Source: CBDCUE01 sp965222515
Lineage (GTDB): Bacteria; Pseudomonadota; Alphaproteobacteria; Rickettsiales; JABIRX01
Direction: 5' to 3'
NCBI GenBank assembly: GCA_965222515.1
Contig: CBDCUE010000017.1
Coordinates: 62,001 to 126,000, forward strand
DNA: 64,000 nucleotides
The notes under the pieces are model-generated. The model had not been told where the DNA came from. It ran no database searches and saw only the letters and a program-made list of their open reading frames with translations. Below are positions 17,723 through 27,300 of this stretch, piece after piece. The position numbers and the translations under genes are program-made. Within the stretch, counting starts at the first letter, position 1, and each line of letters opens with the position of its first letter.

Positions 17723-18010
17723 ATGAAAGAATCTTTGTTTTCTTTAGAAAAATTATTTCTTAGCTTGAAAAATGAGCAAGAAGTGAGTAATTTATTGAAA
17801 GATTTATGTACTCCAAAAGAGCTTAAATCTTTAGAGGAAAGGTGGCAGGTTGCTCAATTACTAGAAAAAAAAGACATTTCTTATAGAGAAGTTAGTAATC
17901 AACTTAATGTTAGCACAACAACGGTAACAAGGGTTGCTAGATTTTTGAATGATGAAATTTATCAAGGTTATAAATTAGTTTTAAATAGAATAAAAAATGG
18001 AAAATCTTAG
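17723..18010 (+). CDS. TrpR-superfamily repressor of YerC/HisR type
   Basis: 95 residues, the length of YerC/TrpR-like regulators. The N-terminal helices include SLKNEQEVSNLLKDLCTPKE, typical of the family, and the helix-turn-helix is ISYREVSNQLNVSTTTVTRV (residues about 52-71). In Firmicutes YerC-type proteins are predicted repressors of histidine genes. Here the gene overlaps hisG by 14 bp and heads hisG-hisD, strongly suggesting a local histidine regulator. Ligand (histidine) and operator are inferred, not shown. Confidence 0.8.
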   Translation: MKESLFSLEKLFLSLKNEQEVSNLLKDLCTPKELKSLEERWQVAQLLEKKDISYREVSNQLNVSTTTVTRVARFLNDEIYQGYKLVLNRIKNGKS

Positions 18011-18863
18011 AGTAGCAGTGCAAAAATCTGGTAGATTGAGCGAAGAAAGTTTAGCATTATTAAAAAAATGTGGTTTAAAATTACATATTGATAAAAGAAA
18101 ATTGCTTTGTAGGGATAGCAATATGAATATTGATATTCTTTTAGTAAGAGACGATGATATTCCATATTTTGTAGCGGGTAAAATTTGTGATTTAGGGATT
18201 GTAGGTAAAAATATTGTTGCAGAACATAAAGATATTTCTAATGTTGTAGTAAAAAAAGAATTAGGGTTTTCTAAATGTAGATTGTCAATTTCCACTCCCA
18301 AAAATCAAGAAAAGACTTCTTTAAAGCAATTGCAAAACTCAAGAATTGCAACATCCTATCCTAATATTTTACAAGATTTTTTAGCAAAAAAAAACATCAC
18401 AGCTCAAATTATTAATATGAAAGGTTCTGTGGAGGTGGCTCCTCAATTAAACATAGCAAATGCTATTTGTGATTTAGTTTCTACTGGTTCAACATTAGAG
18501 GCCAATTCCTTAATAGAGCTTACAACTATTTTTAACAGCCAAGCAGTTTTGATAGCTAATAAAGATTCTTGTTCAGAGCAAAAAGTAGAATTAATCAATA
18601 AATTATTATCTAGAATAGAGGGCATAATTAATGCTAGAGAAAATAAATATATTATGTTTAATGCTCCAAAAGATCAGTTAGAAAATATTTTACAAATTTT
18701 GCCAAAAAACGATTCTCCAACTATTATTCCTTTGAGTGATATGGCTAGAGTTGCTGTGCATATAGTGTGCAGAGAAGAATTTTTTTGGGATACAATGGAG
18801 CAATTAAAACTAGCAGGAGCAACTTCTATTGTAGTATCTCCAATAGAAAAAATACTTGTGTAA
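17997..18863 (+). CDS. hisG: ATP phosphoribosyltransferase, long form (HisG)
   Basis: 288 residues, the long (HisZ-independent) type. RVAVQKSGRLSEESLALL opens the catalytic domain, VRDDDIPYFVAGKICDLGIVG and DLVSTGSTLEANSLIEL form the PRPP site, and the last ~75 residues are the ACT-like regulatory domain that binds histidine. It catalyses the first, feedback-controlled step from ATP and PRPP. The start lies inside the end of the regulator gene, implying translational coupling. Confidence 0.95.
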   Translation: MENLRVAVQKSGRLSEESLALLKKCGLKLHIDKRKLLCRDSNMNIDILLVRDDDIPYFVAGKICDLGIVGKNIVAEHKDISNVVVKKELGFSKCRLSISTPKNQEKTSLKQLQNSRIATSYPNILQDFLAKKNITAQIINMKGSVEVAPQLNIANAICDLVSTGSTLEANSLIELTTIFNSQAVLIANKDSCSEQKVELINKLLSRIEGIINARENKYIMFNAPKDQLENILQILPKNDSPTIIPLSDMARVAVHIVCREEFFWDTMEQLKLAGATSIVVSPIEKILV

Positions 18864-18874
18864 TACTAAAAAAA

Positions 18875-20149
18875 ATGAAAAATTATTATTATAATGATTT
18901 GAGCAAAAAAGAGGTTTTAGCTCTTTGCGAAAGAAAAAATATTAGCAACCAAGAAGTAATTGATGTGGTAGCTAAAATAGAAAGAGAAGTTGTGTCAGGA
19001 GGTGATAAGAGTCTTTTTGATATGATAGAAAAATTTGATGGAGCGGGAATAGTTGATCTAAAAATCTCTGAAAAAGAATTAAAAAATGCTAAAATAGATG
19101 ATGAATTGGCAAAGGCTATTAAAATAGCTTATAAAAATATTTATAAATTTCATCAAAAAAACTTTTTAAATGATGCAAAAAAACTAGAAACTAGTGAAGG
19201 AATATTTTGTTGGAAAGCAAAAAAAGCTATAGAAAAAGTTGGTTTATATATTCCAAGTGGAACTGCTCCTTTATTTTCTACTCTTTTAATGCTTGCAGTG
19301 CCTGCTATTATTGCTAAATGTTCAGAAATTTATATTTGCTCTCCTGTTAATAAAAATGGAGAAATTGCTCCTGAAATTTTATGGGTAGCAAATTTTTTGA
19401 ATTTAAAAAATATTTTTAAAATAGGTGGAGCGGGGGCAATTTTTGCTCTTTCTTATGGCACAGAAACTGTTCCTAAAGTAGATAAAATTTTTGGACCTGG
19501 CAATAGTTATGTGACAGTTGCTAAACAAAAAATTGTTGCTAAAACAGCAATTGATATGCCAGCAGGACCGAGTGAGGTTTTAGTTATTGCTGATAAAGAA
19601 TCTAATGCTAGTTTTGTTGCTTCTGATTTATTGTCTCAAGCAGAACATGGCAATGATTCAAGGGCGATTTTAGTTTCAGATAGTGAGTTTAAAATTGAGG
19701 AGGTGATGAAAGAGTTAGCTAAGCAAAAAAAATTATTTCCTGTTAGAAAAAATATTATAGAATTATCTTTAAAAAATAGCTTTTCATTATTGGTTGATAA
19801 TCTTAATGATGCTATAAAATTCTCTAATATTTATGCTCCAGAGCATTTGATATTATCTTTAGAGAATTATCAAGAATATTTAGCAAAAATAATTAATGCT
19901 GGTTCGGTATTTTGTGGTAAATATACTAGTGAATCTTTGGGAGATTATGCAAGTGGCACAAATCATACTTTACCTACTAGTGGTTTTGCTAAAAGTTTTT
20001 CTGGAATTTCTGTTGATAGTTTTTGTAAAAACATTACTTTTCAAACTGCAACTAAAGAAGGTTTAGAAAATATTGCTAAAACAATAGAAATTATGGCAGA
20101 AAAAGAAGGCTTATTAGCTCATAAAAATTCTATTACCATTAGGAAATAG
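18875..20149 (+). CDS. hisD: Histidinol dehydrogenase (HisD)
   Basis: 424 residues when started at the ATG at 18875, 12 bp after the hisG stop; an upstream in-frame extension to 18767 lies inside hisG and is not needed. Conserved segments are GLYIPSGTAPLFSTLLML, KIFGPGNSYVTVAK, DMPAGPSEVLVIAD, SQAEHGNDSRAIL and GDYASGTNHTLPTSG, containing the zinc and catalytic His residues. It oxidises histidinol to histidine in two NAD-dependent steps. Confidence 0.95.
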   Translation: MKNYYYNDLSKKEVLALCERKNISNQEVIDVVAKIEREVVSGGDKSLFDMIEKFDGAGIVDLKISEKELKNAKIDDELAKAIKIAYKNIYKFHQKNFLNDAKKLETSEGIFCWKAKKAIEKVGLYIPSGTAPLFSTLLMLAVPAIIAKCSEIYICSPVNKNGEIAPEILWVANFLNLKNIFKIGGAGAIFALSYGTETVPKVDKIFGPGNSYVTVAKQKIVAKTAIDMPAGPSEVLVIADKESNASFVASDLLSQAEHGNDSRAILVSDSEFKIEEVMKELAKQKKLFPVRKNIIELSLKNSFSLLVDNLNDAIKFSNIYAPEHLILSLENYQEYLAKIINAGSVFCGKYTSESLGDYASGTNHTLPTSGFAKSFSGISVDSFCKNITFQTATKEGLENIAKTIEIMAEKEGLLAHKNSITIRK

Positions 20150-20244
20150 TTGCTTTATCTTTTCTGTTTGTATAATATTACCAAAGCATTTTTTTAATTG
20201 AAACACAGTCTGCAGGGGGTCACAATTGCTCCAAGTTTCTCTTC

Positions 20245-20314
20245 TATCTGTGTAAATGTTAAAAAGATTGCACATATGCAATAAACAACCTTAACTAAGA
20301 AAACTAAAAAAAGA
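20245..20314 (+). promoter_or_regulatory. his leader repeat before hisB
   Basis: About 65 bp here align with 21441-21502 before hisH: 'atctgtgtaaatgtta', 'agattgc', 'caaccttaact' and 'aaaaaagaatga' recur in the same order and spacing. The hisB copy also holds the small hairpin TTGCAcataTGCAA. The upstream part (20150-20244) contains a 'cacagtctgcaggggg' repeat fragment. Confidence 0.55.
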
Positions 20315-21382
20315 ATGAAAATATTGTTTATAGATAGAGATGGGACTTTGATTTTGGAGCCTTTAAAAACACATCAAGTAAATTCGTTGGAGGAGATGGT
20401 GTTTTTGCCAAATGTTATTTCTTCTCTAAAAAAACTTAATGATAATGATTATAAATTAGTGATTATTAGTAATCAAGATGGTCTTGGAACGGAGGCTAAT
20501 AGCATCGAAAATTTTGATAATATTAATAAAAAAATGTTAGAAGTTTTTTTGGGTGAGGGAGTAGAATTTATAGAGTTTTTTATTTGCCCTCATTATCAAA
20601 AAGATAATTGTGATTGTAGAAAACCAAAAACTAAAATGGTGCAGGAATTTTTAGAAAAAAATAACATTGATAAGAAAAATAGTTTTGTAATTGGTGATAG
20701 AAAAACTGATTTAGAATTTGCTAAAAATATAGATATAGAAGGTTTTTTAATTAATAAAAAACAGAATTGGCAAGAAATTACAAAAAAGATTCTAAAAAGA
20801 TCTAATAGACAGGCAGAAATAATTAGAAAAACTAAAGAGACAGAGATAAGGGTGTTTTTAAATTTAGATGGAGAAGGGCAGTATAAAATAGATACAGGAT
20901 TAAAGTTTTTTGATCATATGTTGGAGCAATTAGCAAAGCATAGTAATTTTGATTTAGAGATTAAATGTCAAGGTGATTTGTATATAGATGAGCATCATAC
21001 AATTGAGGATGTGGCTATTGCTTTAGGTGATGCCTTTAAAAAAGCTATGGGAGATAAAATAGGAATTGAAAGGTATGCTTGGCAGAGAATTTTGGTTATG
21101 GATGAAGCAAAAACAGAAGTTTCATTAGATTTATCAGGAAGAGCTTTTTTGTTATTTGAGGGAAAGTTTAATCGAGAATTTATAGGTGATTTTCCAACGG
21201 AAATGTTACAGCATTTTTATCATAGTTTTTGTTTGGCAGGGTTGATTAATGCTCATATTATTATAACAGGAAAAAACACACATCATATGATAGAATCATC
21301 TTTTAAAGCATTTGCAAGAACTTTAAAAGATGCTAGCAGAATAACAGGAGATAAGGTTAGTTCTACAAAAGGAATGTTATAA
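20315..21382 (+). CDS. hisB: Bifunctional histidinol-phosphatase / imidazoleglycerol-P dehydratase (HisB)
   Basis: 355 residues, exactly the length of the two-domain enzyme of enterobacteria. The N-terminal HAD phosphatase shows Asp7/Asp9 (FIDRDGT) and a zinc cluster (CPHYQKDNCDCRKPK). Residues ~165-355 are the IGP dehydratase with FFDHMLEQ, DEHHTIEDV and NTHHMIESSFKAFARTL, ending VSSTKGML. It performs steps 6 and 8 of histidine synthesis. Alphaproteobacteria normally have a single-domain hisB, so this fused form suggests acquisition from a gammaproteobacterium or Bacteroidetes-type donor. Confidence 0.95.
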   Translation: MKILFIDRDGTLILEPLKTHQVNSLEEMVFLPNVISSLKKLNDNDYKLVIISNQDGLGTEANSIENFDNINKKMLEVFLGEGVEFIEFFICPHYQKDNCDCRKPKTKMVQEFLEKNNIDKKNSFVIGDRKTDLEFAKNIDIEGFLINKKQNWQEITKKILKRSNRQAEIIRKTKETEIRVFLNLDGEGQYKIDTGLKFFDHMLEQLAKHSNFDLEIKCQGDLYIDEHHTIEDVAIALGDAFKKAMGDKIGIERYAWQRILVMDEAKTEVSLDLSGRAFLLFEGKFNREFIGDFPTEMLQHFYHSFCLAGLINAHIIITGKNTHHMIESSFKAFARTLKDASRITGDKVSSTKGML

Positions 21383-21440
21383 AATATTTTTGCAACACAA
21401 GCTAAAAAGCAATTACTACTAATAACTATTTACCTATTTT

Positions 21441-21502
21441 TATCTGTGTAAATGTTATATAGATTGCCAATATATTATTAACAACCTTAACTTAAAAAAA
21501 GA
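21441..21502 (+). promoter_or_regulatory. his leader repeat before hisH
   Basis: Second copy of the leader found before hisB (20245-20314): 'tatctgtgtaaatgtta', 'tagattgcc', 'aacaaccttaactt' and 'aaaaaaagaatgaa' in the same order. A duplication of the control region is the simplest explanation; it would allow hisB and hisH-F-I to be coregulated. Confidence 0.55.
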
Positions 21503-22090
21503 ATGAAGAAAATAGTTATTATAGATAGTGGGGGGACTAATATTTCTTCAATAATTTTTGCTTTAAAAAGATTGGGTTTTGAGGGGGTGTTGACTAAGGA
21601 TAAGCAAGAAATAAAAAATGCAGAAAAACTACTTTTACCAGGTGTGGGGTCTGCTAAATGGACTATGGAATATTTGCAAAAGAATGATTTAATCAGCACA
21701 ATAAAATCTTTAACACAGCCAGTATTGGGGATTTGTTTGGGAATGCAGATTTTATATGAATTCTCGGAAGAGGGGGATGTAGAATGTTTGGGAATTATAG
21801 ATGGTAAAATAAAAAAAATACCAAATGGGGAGCAAAATTTATCAGTACCTCATATGGGTTGGAATAAAATTATTTGGAGTGATGAAAGAACAAGAACAAC
21901 CAAAGAATATGCTTATTTTATTCATAGTTATTATGCAGCAGTAACAAGCGATACTGTTGCTATGACGAGATATTCAACAGAAATAACTGCAATGGTCAAA
22001 AAAGATAATTTTTGGGGATATCAGTTTCATCCTGAAAAATCTGCAGATTTTGGAGAAAATATATTAAAAGAATTTTTAGAAAAAATATAA
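21503..22090 (+). CDS. hisH: Imidazole glycerol phosphate synthase glutaminase subunit (HisH)
   Basis: 195 residues, class I glutamine amidotransferase. The oxyanion strand is LLLPGVGSAKW, the nucleophile Cys is in GICLGMQIL, and the His-Glu pair is in GYQFHPEKS. It supplies ammonia to HisF for ring closure. HisF starts 1 bp after its stop, so the two subunits are cotranslated. Confidence 0.95.
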   Translation: MKKIVIIDSGGTNISSIIFALKRLGFEGVLTKDKQEIKNAEKLLLPGVGSAKWTMEYLQKNDLISTIKSLTQPVLGICLGMQILYEFSEEGDVECLGIIDGKIKKIPNGEQNLSVPHMGWNKIIWSDERTRTTKEYAYFIHSYYAAVTSDTVAMTRYSTEITAMVKKDNFWGYQFHPEKSADFGENILKEFLEKI

Positions 22091-22091
22091 A

Positions 22092-22862
22092 ATGTTAACA
22101 AAAAGAATAATTCCTTGTTTAGATGTAAAAGATGGCAAGGTGGTAAAGGGGATGCAATTTAAAAATCACGAAATAGTAGGAGATATTTTAAAACTTGCTG
22201 AGTTTTATAGCAAAAAAGGAGCTGATGAATTGGTTTTTTATGATATTACTGCAAGTAGTGATAATCAAGTTGTAGATAAATTATGGGTAAAGAAAATAGC
22301 AGAGAAAATAAATATTCCTTTTTGTGTTGCAGGTGGCATTAGAACTTTGCAACAGGCGGAAGAAATTTTAAATTATGGAGCAGATAAAATTTCAATAAAT
22401 TCTCCTGCTTTAGAAAATCCAAAATTAATAGAAGAGTTTGCTAAAAGATTTGGCACTCAATGTGTGGTGGTTGGAATAGACAGTAAATTTGAGGGTGGTG
22501 ATTATGTGGTTTATAAATATACAGGAAGAGAAGAGAAATCTCAATCCAGCAGAAAATTAACTAAAGATTGGGCAAGGCAAGCTCAAGAAATGGGAGCAGG
22601 AGAGATAGTTCTTAATTGTATGAATAAAGATGGTATGAGAGAAGGTTATGATTTAGAACAGTTATATTTGATAAAAAAACAAATTTCCATTCCTCTTATT
22701 GCATCAGGTGGTGCTGGAAAAAAAGAAGATTTTTTGAATCTTTTTCAAAAAATAAATATTGAAGGAGCATTAGCTGCTAGTATTTTTCATAAAAAGATCT
22801 TATCCATTAAAGAATTAAAAGATTTTCTAAAAAACAATAATATTAATATAAGAAAGATATGA
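22092..22862 (+). CDS. hisF: Imidazole glycerol phosphate synthase cyclase subunit (HisF)
   Basis: 256 residues, TIM barrel. RIIPCLDVKDGKVVKGMQF holds catalytic Asp11, CVAGGIRTLQQAEEIL and IASGGAGKKEDF the phosphate loops, and NCMNKDGMREGYDLEQL the second catalytic Asp. With HisH it converts PRFAR to IGP and AICAR. It overlaps hisI by 4 bp. Confidence 0.96.
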   Translation: MLTKRIIPCLDVKDGKVVKGMQFKNHEIVGDILKLAEFYSKKGADELVFYDITASSDNQVVDKLWVKKIAEKINIPFCVAGGIRTLQQAEEILNYGADKISINSPALENPKLIEEFAKRFGTQCVVVGIDSKFEGGDYVVYKYTGREEKSQSSRKLTKDWARQAQEMGAGEIVLNCMNKDGMREGYDLEQLYLIKKQISIPLIASGGAGKKEDFLNLFQKINIEGALAASIFHKKILSIKELKDFLKNNNINIRKI

Positions 22863-23182
22863 AAAAAATATTTGATATAGATAAATTAGATTGGCAAAAA
22901 ACTGATGGTTTAATTCCTGCTATTATTCAAAATTATAAAAGTAAGAAAATTCTGATGTTGGGTTATATGAATAAGCAAGCCTTGAAGCAGACATTAGAGA
23001 CAAAAAAGGTAACTTTTTTTAGTAGAACAAAAAATAGATTATGGCAAAAAGGGGAAGAGTCAGGGAATATTCTGGAGCTAATAAGCATAGCAGAAGATTG
23101 CGATCAAGACACAATTCTAATCCAAGTAAAGCCAGAAGGAAACACTTGTCATTTGGGTAAGGAAAGTTGCTTTGATTTGTAA
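22859..23182 (+). CDS. hisI: Phosphoribosyl-AMP cyclohydrolase (HisI), HisE domain missing
   Basis: 107 residues covering the PR-AMP cyclohydrolase: YMNKQALKQTLETKKVTFFSR, LWQKGEESGNIL, DCDQDTILIQVKPEGNTCH with the zinc/magnesium Cys and Asp residues. It ends GKESCFDL-stop, the point where two-domain HisIE proteins continue into the pyrophosphohydrolase (HisE). IS630 remnant sequence begins immediately after the stop, so a HisE domain may have been cut off. The enzyme itself should be active; the HisE step must be encoded elsewhere or be missing. Confidence 0.93.
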   Translation: MKKIFDIDKLDWQKTDGLIPAIIQNYKSKKILMLGYMNKQALKQTLETKKVTFFSRTKNRLWQKGEESGNILELISIAEDCDQDTILIQVKPEGNTCHLGKESCFDL

Positions 23183-23541
23183 TACTATAGTATTTTAACT
23201 AGTAAAGTAATTTTTGTTATGTATCAAGACATGGTCAATAGCCTCAATAAAATGATTAAATTTATTTTTAATTTTTTTTATTTGATTTTTCATAACAACC
23301 CAATAGTTTTCTATAGGATTGAGGTCAGGAGAGTATGGAGGCAAGAAAATTAATCTATATTCCGCTTCTTCAATTAACTCTTTAATTTTATTTGATTTAT
23401 GTATGGAGCAATTATCCATTACCACTATTTGTCCTTTTTTTAATTATTTGTTAGCCATAGTTAACAGATTATTAAAAAAAGCAATTTATGTTGAGCAGAT
23501 TGAAGGTATAGGTCAATTATAAAACTAAAATAGTATTAGTT
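23183..23541 (-). mobile_element. IS630-family remnant, internally deleted
   Basis: The minus-strand frame 23195-23425 gives the C-terminal transposase domain: IVVMDNCSIHKSNKIKEL (second Asp), RLIFLPPYSPDLNPIENYW (catalytic Glu of the DDE triad). Beyond 23425 the frame runs a few residues to a stop and the N-terminal two thirds are gone. Imperfect ends containing 'TAGTATTTTA' (23188) and, inverted, 'TACTATTTTA' (near 23533) suggest that both termini remain. It abuts the hisI stop codon. Confidence 0.75.
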
Positions 23542-23630
23542 ATCGGACTGCACCAAATGGATAATATACAACTTTATACTAAACTTGCAATTCTATCCTT
23601 TTTTGAACATAGAACCCCTTTGGAATTTAA

Positions 23631-24107
23631 CTATCTTTGTCTTGATTTTCTTTTTCCTTTGGCTTTGTCTTGTGCTATTATCATATTTTGCCAAAATTTA
23701 TCACTTTCAGTTTTGGTTCCTACCATTGCCATTAGCCAAGACATTTTTTGATTAGTAACAAATTGTGTCCATTTGCCGATTGGCTCAGTAATGGATACAA
23801 TCCTGCTTTCTTGTGTAAATAATGATTTATTTTGTTCTTGTCCAATTTCTGCGATTTTTTTTTCTTCTTTTTCCTTGTTCTTTTCCTTAAATTCATCTGA
23901 AAAGAAATTAGGTTTTTTCTTTTTTACTTTTTTACTTTTTTGGCTATATCTAACTCTATATTTATAACTTAAAAAAAAATACCTAATTAAATTATAAATA
24001 AATCTAAAAATTCTTAATAAAAAGAACAATAAAAAAATAGCAATAATAATGCTAAGCATAACATATGCTATATCTGAAGTAAAAAGATTTTGTAGTGCTT
24101 CTAGCAT
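23631..24107 (-). CDS. Hypothetical membrane-anchored protein
   Basis: 158 residues. A single strong membrane helix near residues 14-40 (YVMLSIIIAIFLLFFLLRIF) is followed by a very basic and charged cytosolic region (KKVKKKKPNFF, KEKNKEKEEKKIAE) and a conserved-looking C-terminal block with WTQFVTNQKMSWLMAMVG. I do not recognise the family. Low-complexity composition weakens the coding call, but the length, the start and the structured C-terminus support a real gene. Confidence 0.6.
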   Translation of the reverse strand: MLEALQNLFTSDIAYVMLSIIIAIFLLFFLLRIFRFIYNLIRYFFLSYKYRVRYSQKSKKVKKKKPNFFSDEFKEKNKEKEEKKIAEIGQEQNKSLFTQESRIVSITEPIGKWTQFVTNQKMSWLMAMVGTKTESDKFWQNMIIAQDKAKGKRKSRQR

Positions 24108-24313
24108 ATTATAAAGATCAAATTATTTAAAATCAGTCATCTATGATTGATAACCAATTTTGAGATTTTTGCATTAGATTATATTAATTAAAAATAAATA
24201 TTGCAAGGGTTATTATTTTGTGCTATGATTGAGATTAGTTCTAAATGTTTTGATTCATTTTTGATTTTAGAATTTAATATTAAAATAATAACTTTAATTT
24301 GATAATATAATAT

Positions 24314-27300
24314 ATGCCTAATAATAATAATGACGGTCTTGCTTCTTTAACTAAGGAAGAGAAGGAAGGTTTTTCACGAGATTTAAATCAACAGAAAGAA
24401 AATGAAAAGTCCAACTATCAAGGTAAAGTTAATCTTATTAGTCAATTAATGAAGAAGAAAGAGAATGATACAAGACTTTATGAAGATACTATTAATAGTA
24501 ATATTGATGGTAAAATAGAAGGTGCATTAAAAAATATAATAGATAGTTGGATTGATTTTTTTCTAGAATTATTTACCTCTAATAATAATGCAAAAAAAGA
24601 AGATATAAATTGGGAAAGTAAAACAAATGAATTTAATGCAATTTTTACTCAAGCTGTATCTGCTAGTAATAGATCACCAGATTTAGAAATTGGTGCATCT
24701 AATATAAATACAAAAGGTAACACAGAATTATTACAAAATTTAAAGAATAAAGAGTGTGATTTTGAATCATTAGCAGGAGTAGATAAAAAAGATGAATCTC
24801 CAGTAAAAAATAATACAAATGCTTTACACTTATTTCTTAGAGGTGCTACGGCAACAATAAGAAAAGAAGTAAATTCTTCTGAAAAGATAGTTATTACTTT
24901 AACTGCAGAAGCTAAAAACCTTTATGACACTCAAAATGAAAAGCAAAAAGAATCTTTCATAGAGTGTATAAATAATGATTCAATGTTTAAAACACAGAGA
25001 TCTAATATAAAAAGTAATACAAATCTTGCACTTAACTTTAATAATAATAACTTATCAAGTTTTGTTAATGATCAGAATGAAACTCAGAATGAAGCTCAGA
25101 ATGAAACTCAGAATGAAGCTCAGAATGAAACTCAGAATGAAACTCAGAATGAAACTCAGAATAAAAAAAGTCAAACATTGAATGATATAAAAGTATTTCA
25201 AAAAAAGTGGAATCAAGATTATAATAATAATGCTCAGAATAATAAATATAAGAGGGCATTGGTTGATAATTTTAAAAATGATGATGAATCTGATTATTCT
25301 ATTTTAAACAAATCAGTAACATCTTTAAATAAGTTTGTTGAAAAGCAGTTTGAGTTAATAACAGAAAAAAATAGAACTATTAAATTACAATGTGATTATA
25401 AAACAAGATATTATCAAGAAATTCAAAAAGAAGAAGGATTAATAGCAATAAAAAATACAGAAGTAGAAAGATTAAAAGTAAATATTAAGAACTTAGAAAA
25501 AGGAAAAGAAGATAAAGAAGATAAAGAAGATAAAGAAGATAAAGAAGATGGTAATAATGAAAAATATAAGCAAAACATTAAAAGTTTTAGTGACAATTTG
25601 CAAGAGGAAGGTCTAGATGAAGAGATACAAAGCTATGTTCAAAATATTAAAAATATACTTAACCTATATAATATGAGTGAGGTAAATAAAAATGAGTTAT
25701 ATAAATATTTTTCAGAAGAAGAAAAGAAATCTGTTACACGAGGGGATTATCTGAAAATGACTCTAGAAGAATGTTTGACAAAATTTATAGAGATTAAGCA
25801 AGATAGCTTGAGTTTTGATTTACAAGATAGTGATATTAAAACAGCAACTGATAGTATAATAAATAATTTTAATGATATAAATAAAAACAATAACAATATA
25901 AAAAACTTTAATAAAGATAAAATCACTTTGGATAAAGAAAAAGCATCAAAATTGAATTTATTACATAAAGAATTGAGTACATTAAAAAATAATATATTAA
26001 AGAAACAAGAAAATATATTAGAACTAAACAATAATATATTAACAGCAGATACAATAATTAAAAATACAACAGGAGATAAAGAAAATATAAAGAATGCCAT
26101 AAAAGTAGAAATAGATAAAATAAAGGAGATTAATGCTAAAAGTTCATCTGATAGGGATTTTAATAAAATGAGAAACAAAGTAGTTGAAGAAGATACAAAT
26201 ATAAATAAACTTAAACAGTTTTCAGCACATATAAATATAGAAGATGCACTAAAAAAAATCATAGTTTCAGGATATAAAGACTCAGAAAAAGAAAGTAATA
26301 TATTAAAAGAAGTAAAAAAAAATCTTGTATCATTAATAAATGCAGAAAAAGAATATACAAAGAATTATAGACAAGAAATTAGAAAAATAAATATTTCTCA
26401 AGATCAACAGGATAAGGCAAACAATGAAATAGGTGATAATAGATCTCTAAACTCAGTTGTCAATGATAGGTTTTTATGTATGAAAAAGTTTTATGAAAAT
26501 ATGAGTAATAAATTAGAAGGGATAATTAAAGACAAAAATACAAAAGAACATCAACTTAAAAAACTGAGAATATTGACTGGTGACATAAAAAGAAATATAG
26601 AAATAGAAAAAAAAGAATTAAATAATCTCGAAAATGAGAGTAATATTAAACAGAATAATGTAGAGAAGCTTACAAAAGAGAAAGAAAAGAACAAAACTGA
26701 GAAAGCTGTTGTATCTAAAGATATCAATAAGAGAAAAGAAGAAACTAAACTACTTATTAATAAGTTATATGAATTTAAACGAGGAAGTAGGGGCGGTATA
26801 GGAAAATTTTTGTGGAGAAATCGAACAGATAATCAGAATCTAGAAAATGCTCAACAAAAGTTTCAATCTTATAACGAGGGGAATATTAAATTTTATGAGC
26901 TAGAAAAAGATATATGTAAAGATTATGAGGACATCCCAGACGAAGATATCAAAAAACATGTTAAGAATATAAAGGATAGCATTAGCAAACTAGATGAATA
27001 TAAGAAAAAAGAAATCTTATTTGAAGCAGACATACAAGAGTGTGACTTAAAATTAGCTAATGCTAAAGAGCTAGTAGTAGCAAAAACTGATTATCAAAAG
27101 ATGATTAATGAACAAAAAAAAAAGGTTAGTGATTTAATAACTTTAGAGGAAGAGTTAATTAAAGAAACAAGTATAAATAAGAAAGAAATTAGCGAATTAT
27201 CAGCAGAAGATAATAATAATATAAAAAAGGTTAATGATTATAATACAGAGTTAAATAACAGAAGCACAGATATAAGGTTTACAGTAGCCAGTCAGGCAGG

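Noticed and set aside
18767..18874. Longer N-terminus for HisD
   Set aside because: It lies inside hisG and does not resemble HisD; the ATG at 18875 gives the family's normal length.
25065..25259. Minus-strand frame rich in HSEFHSE repeats
   Set aside because: It is the complement of the QNET/QNEA repeat of the plus-strand coiled-coil gene.
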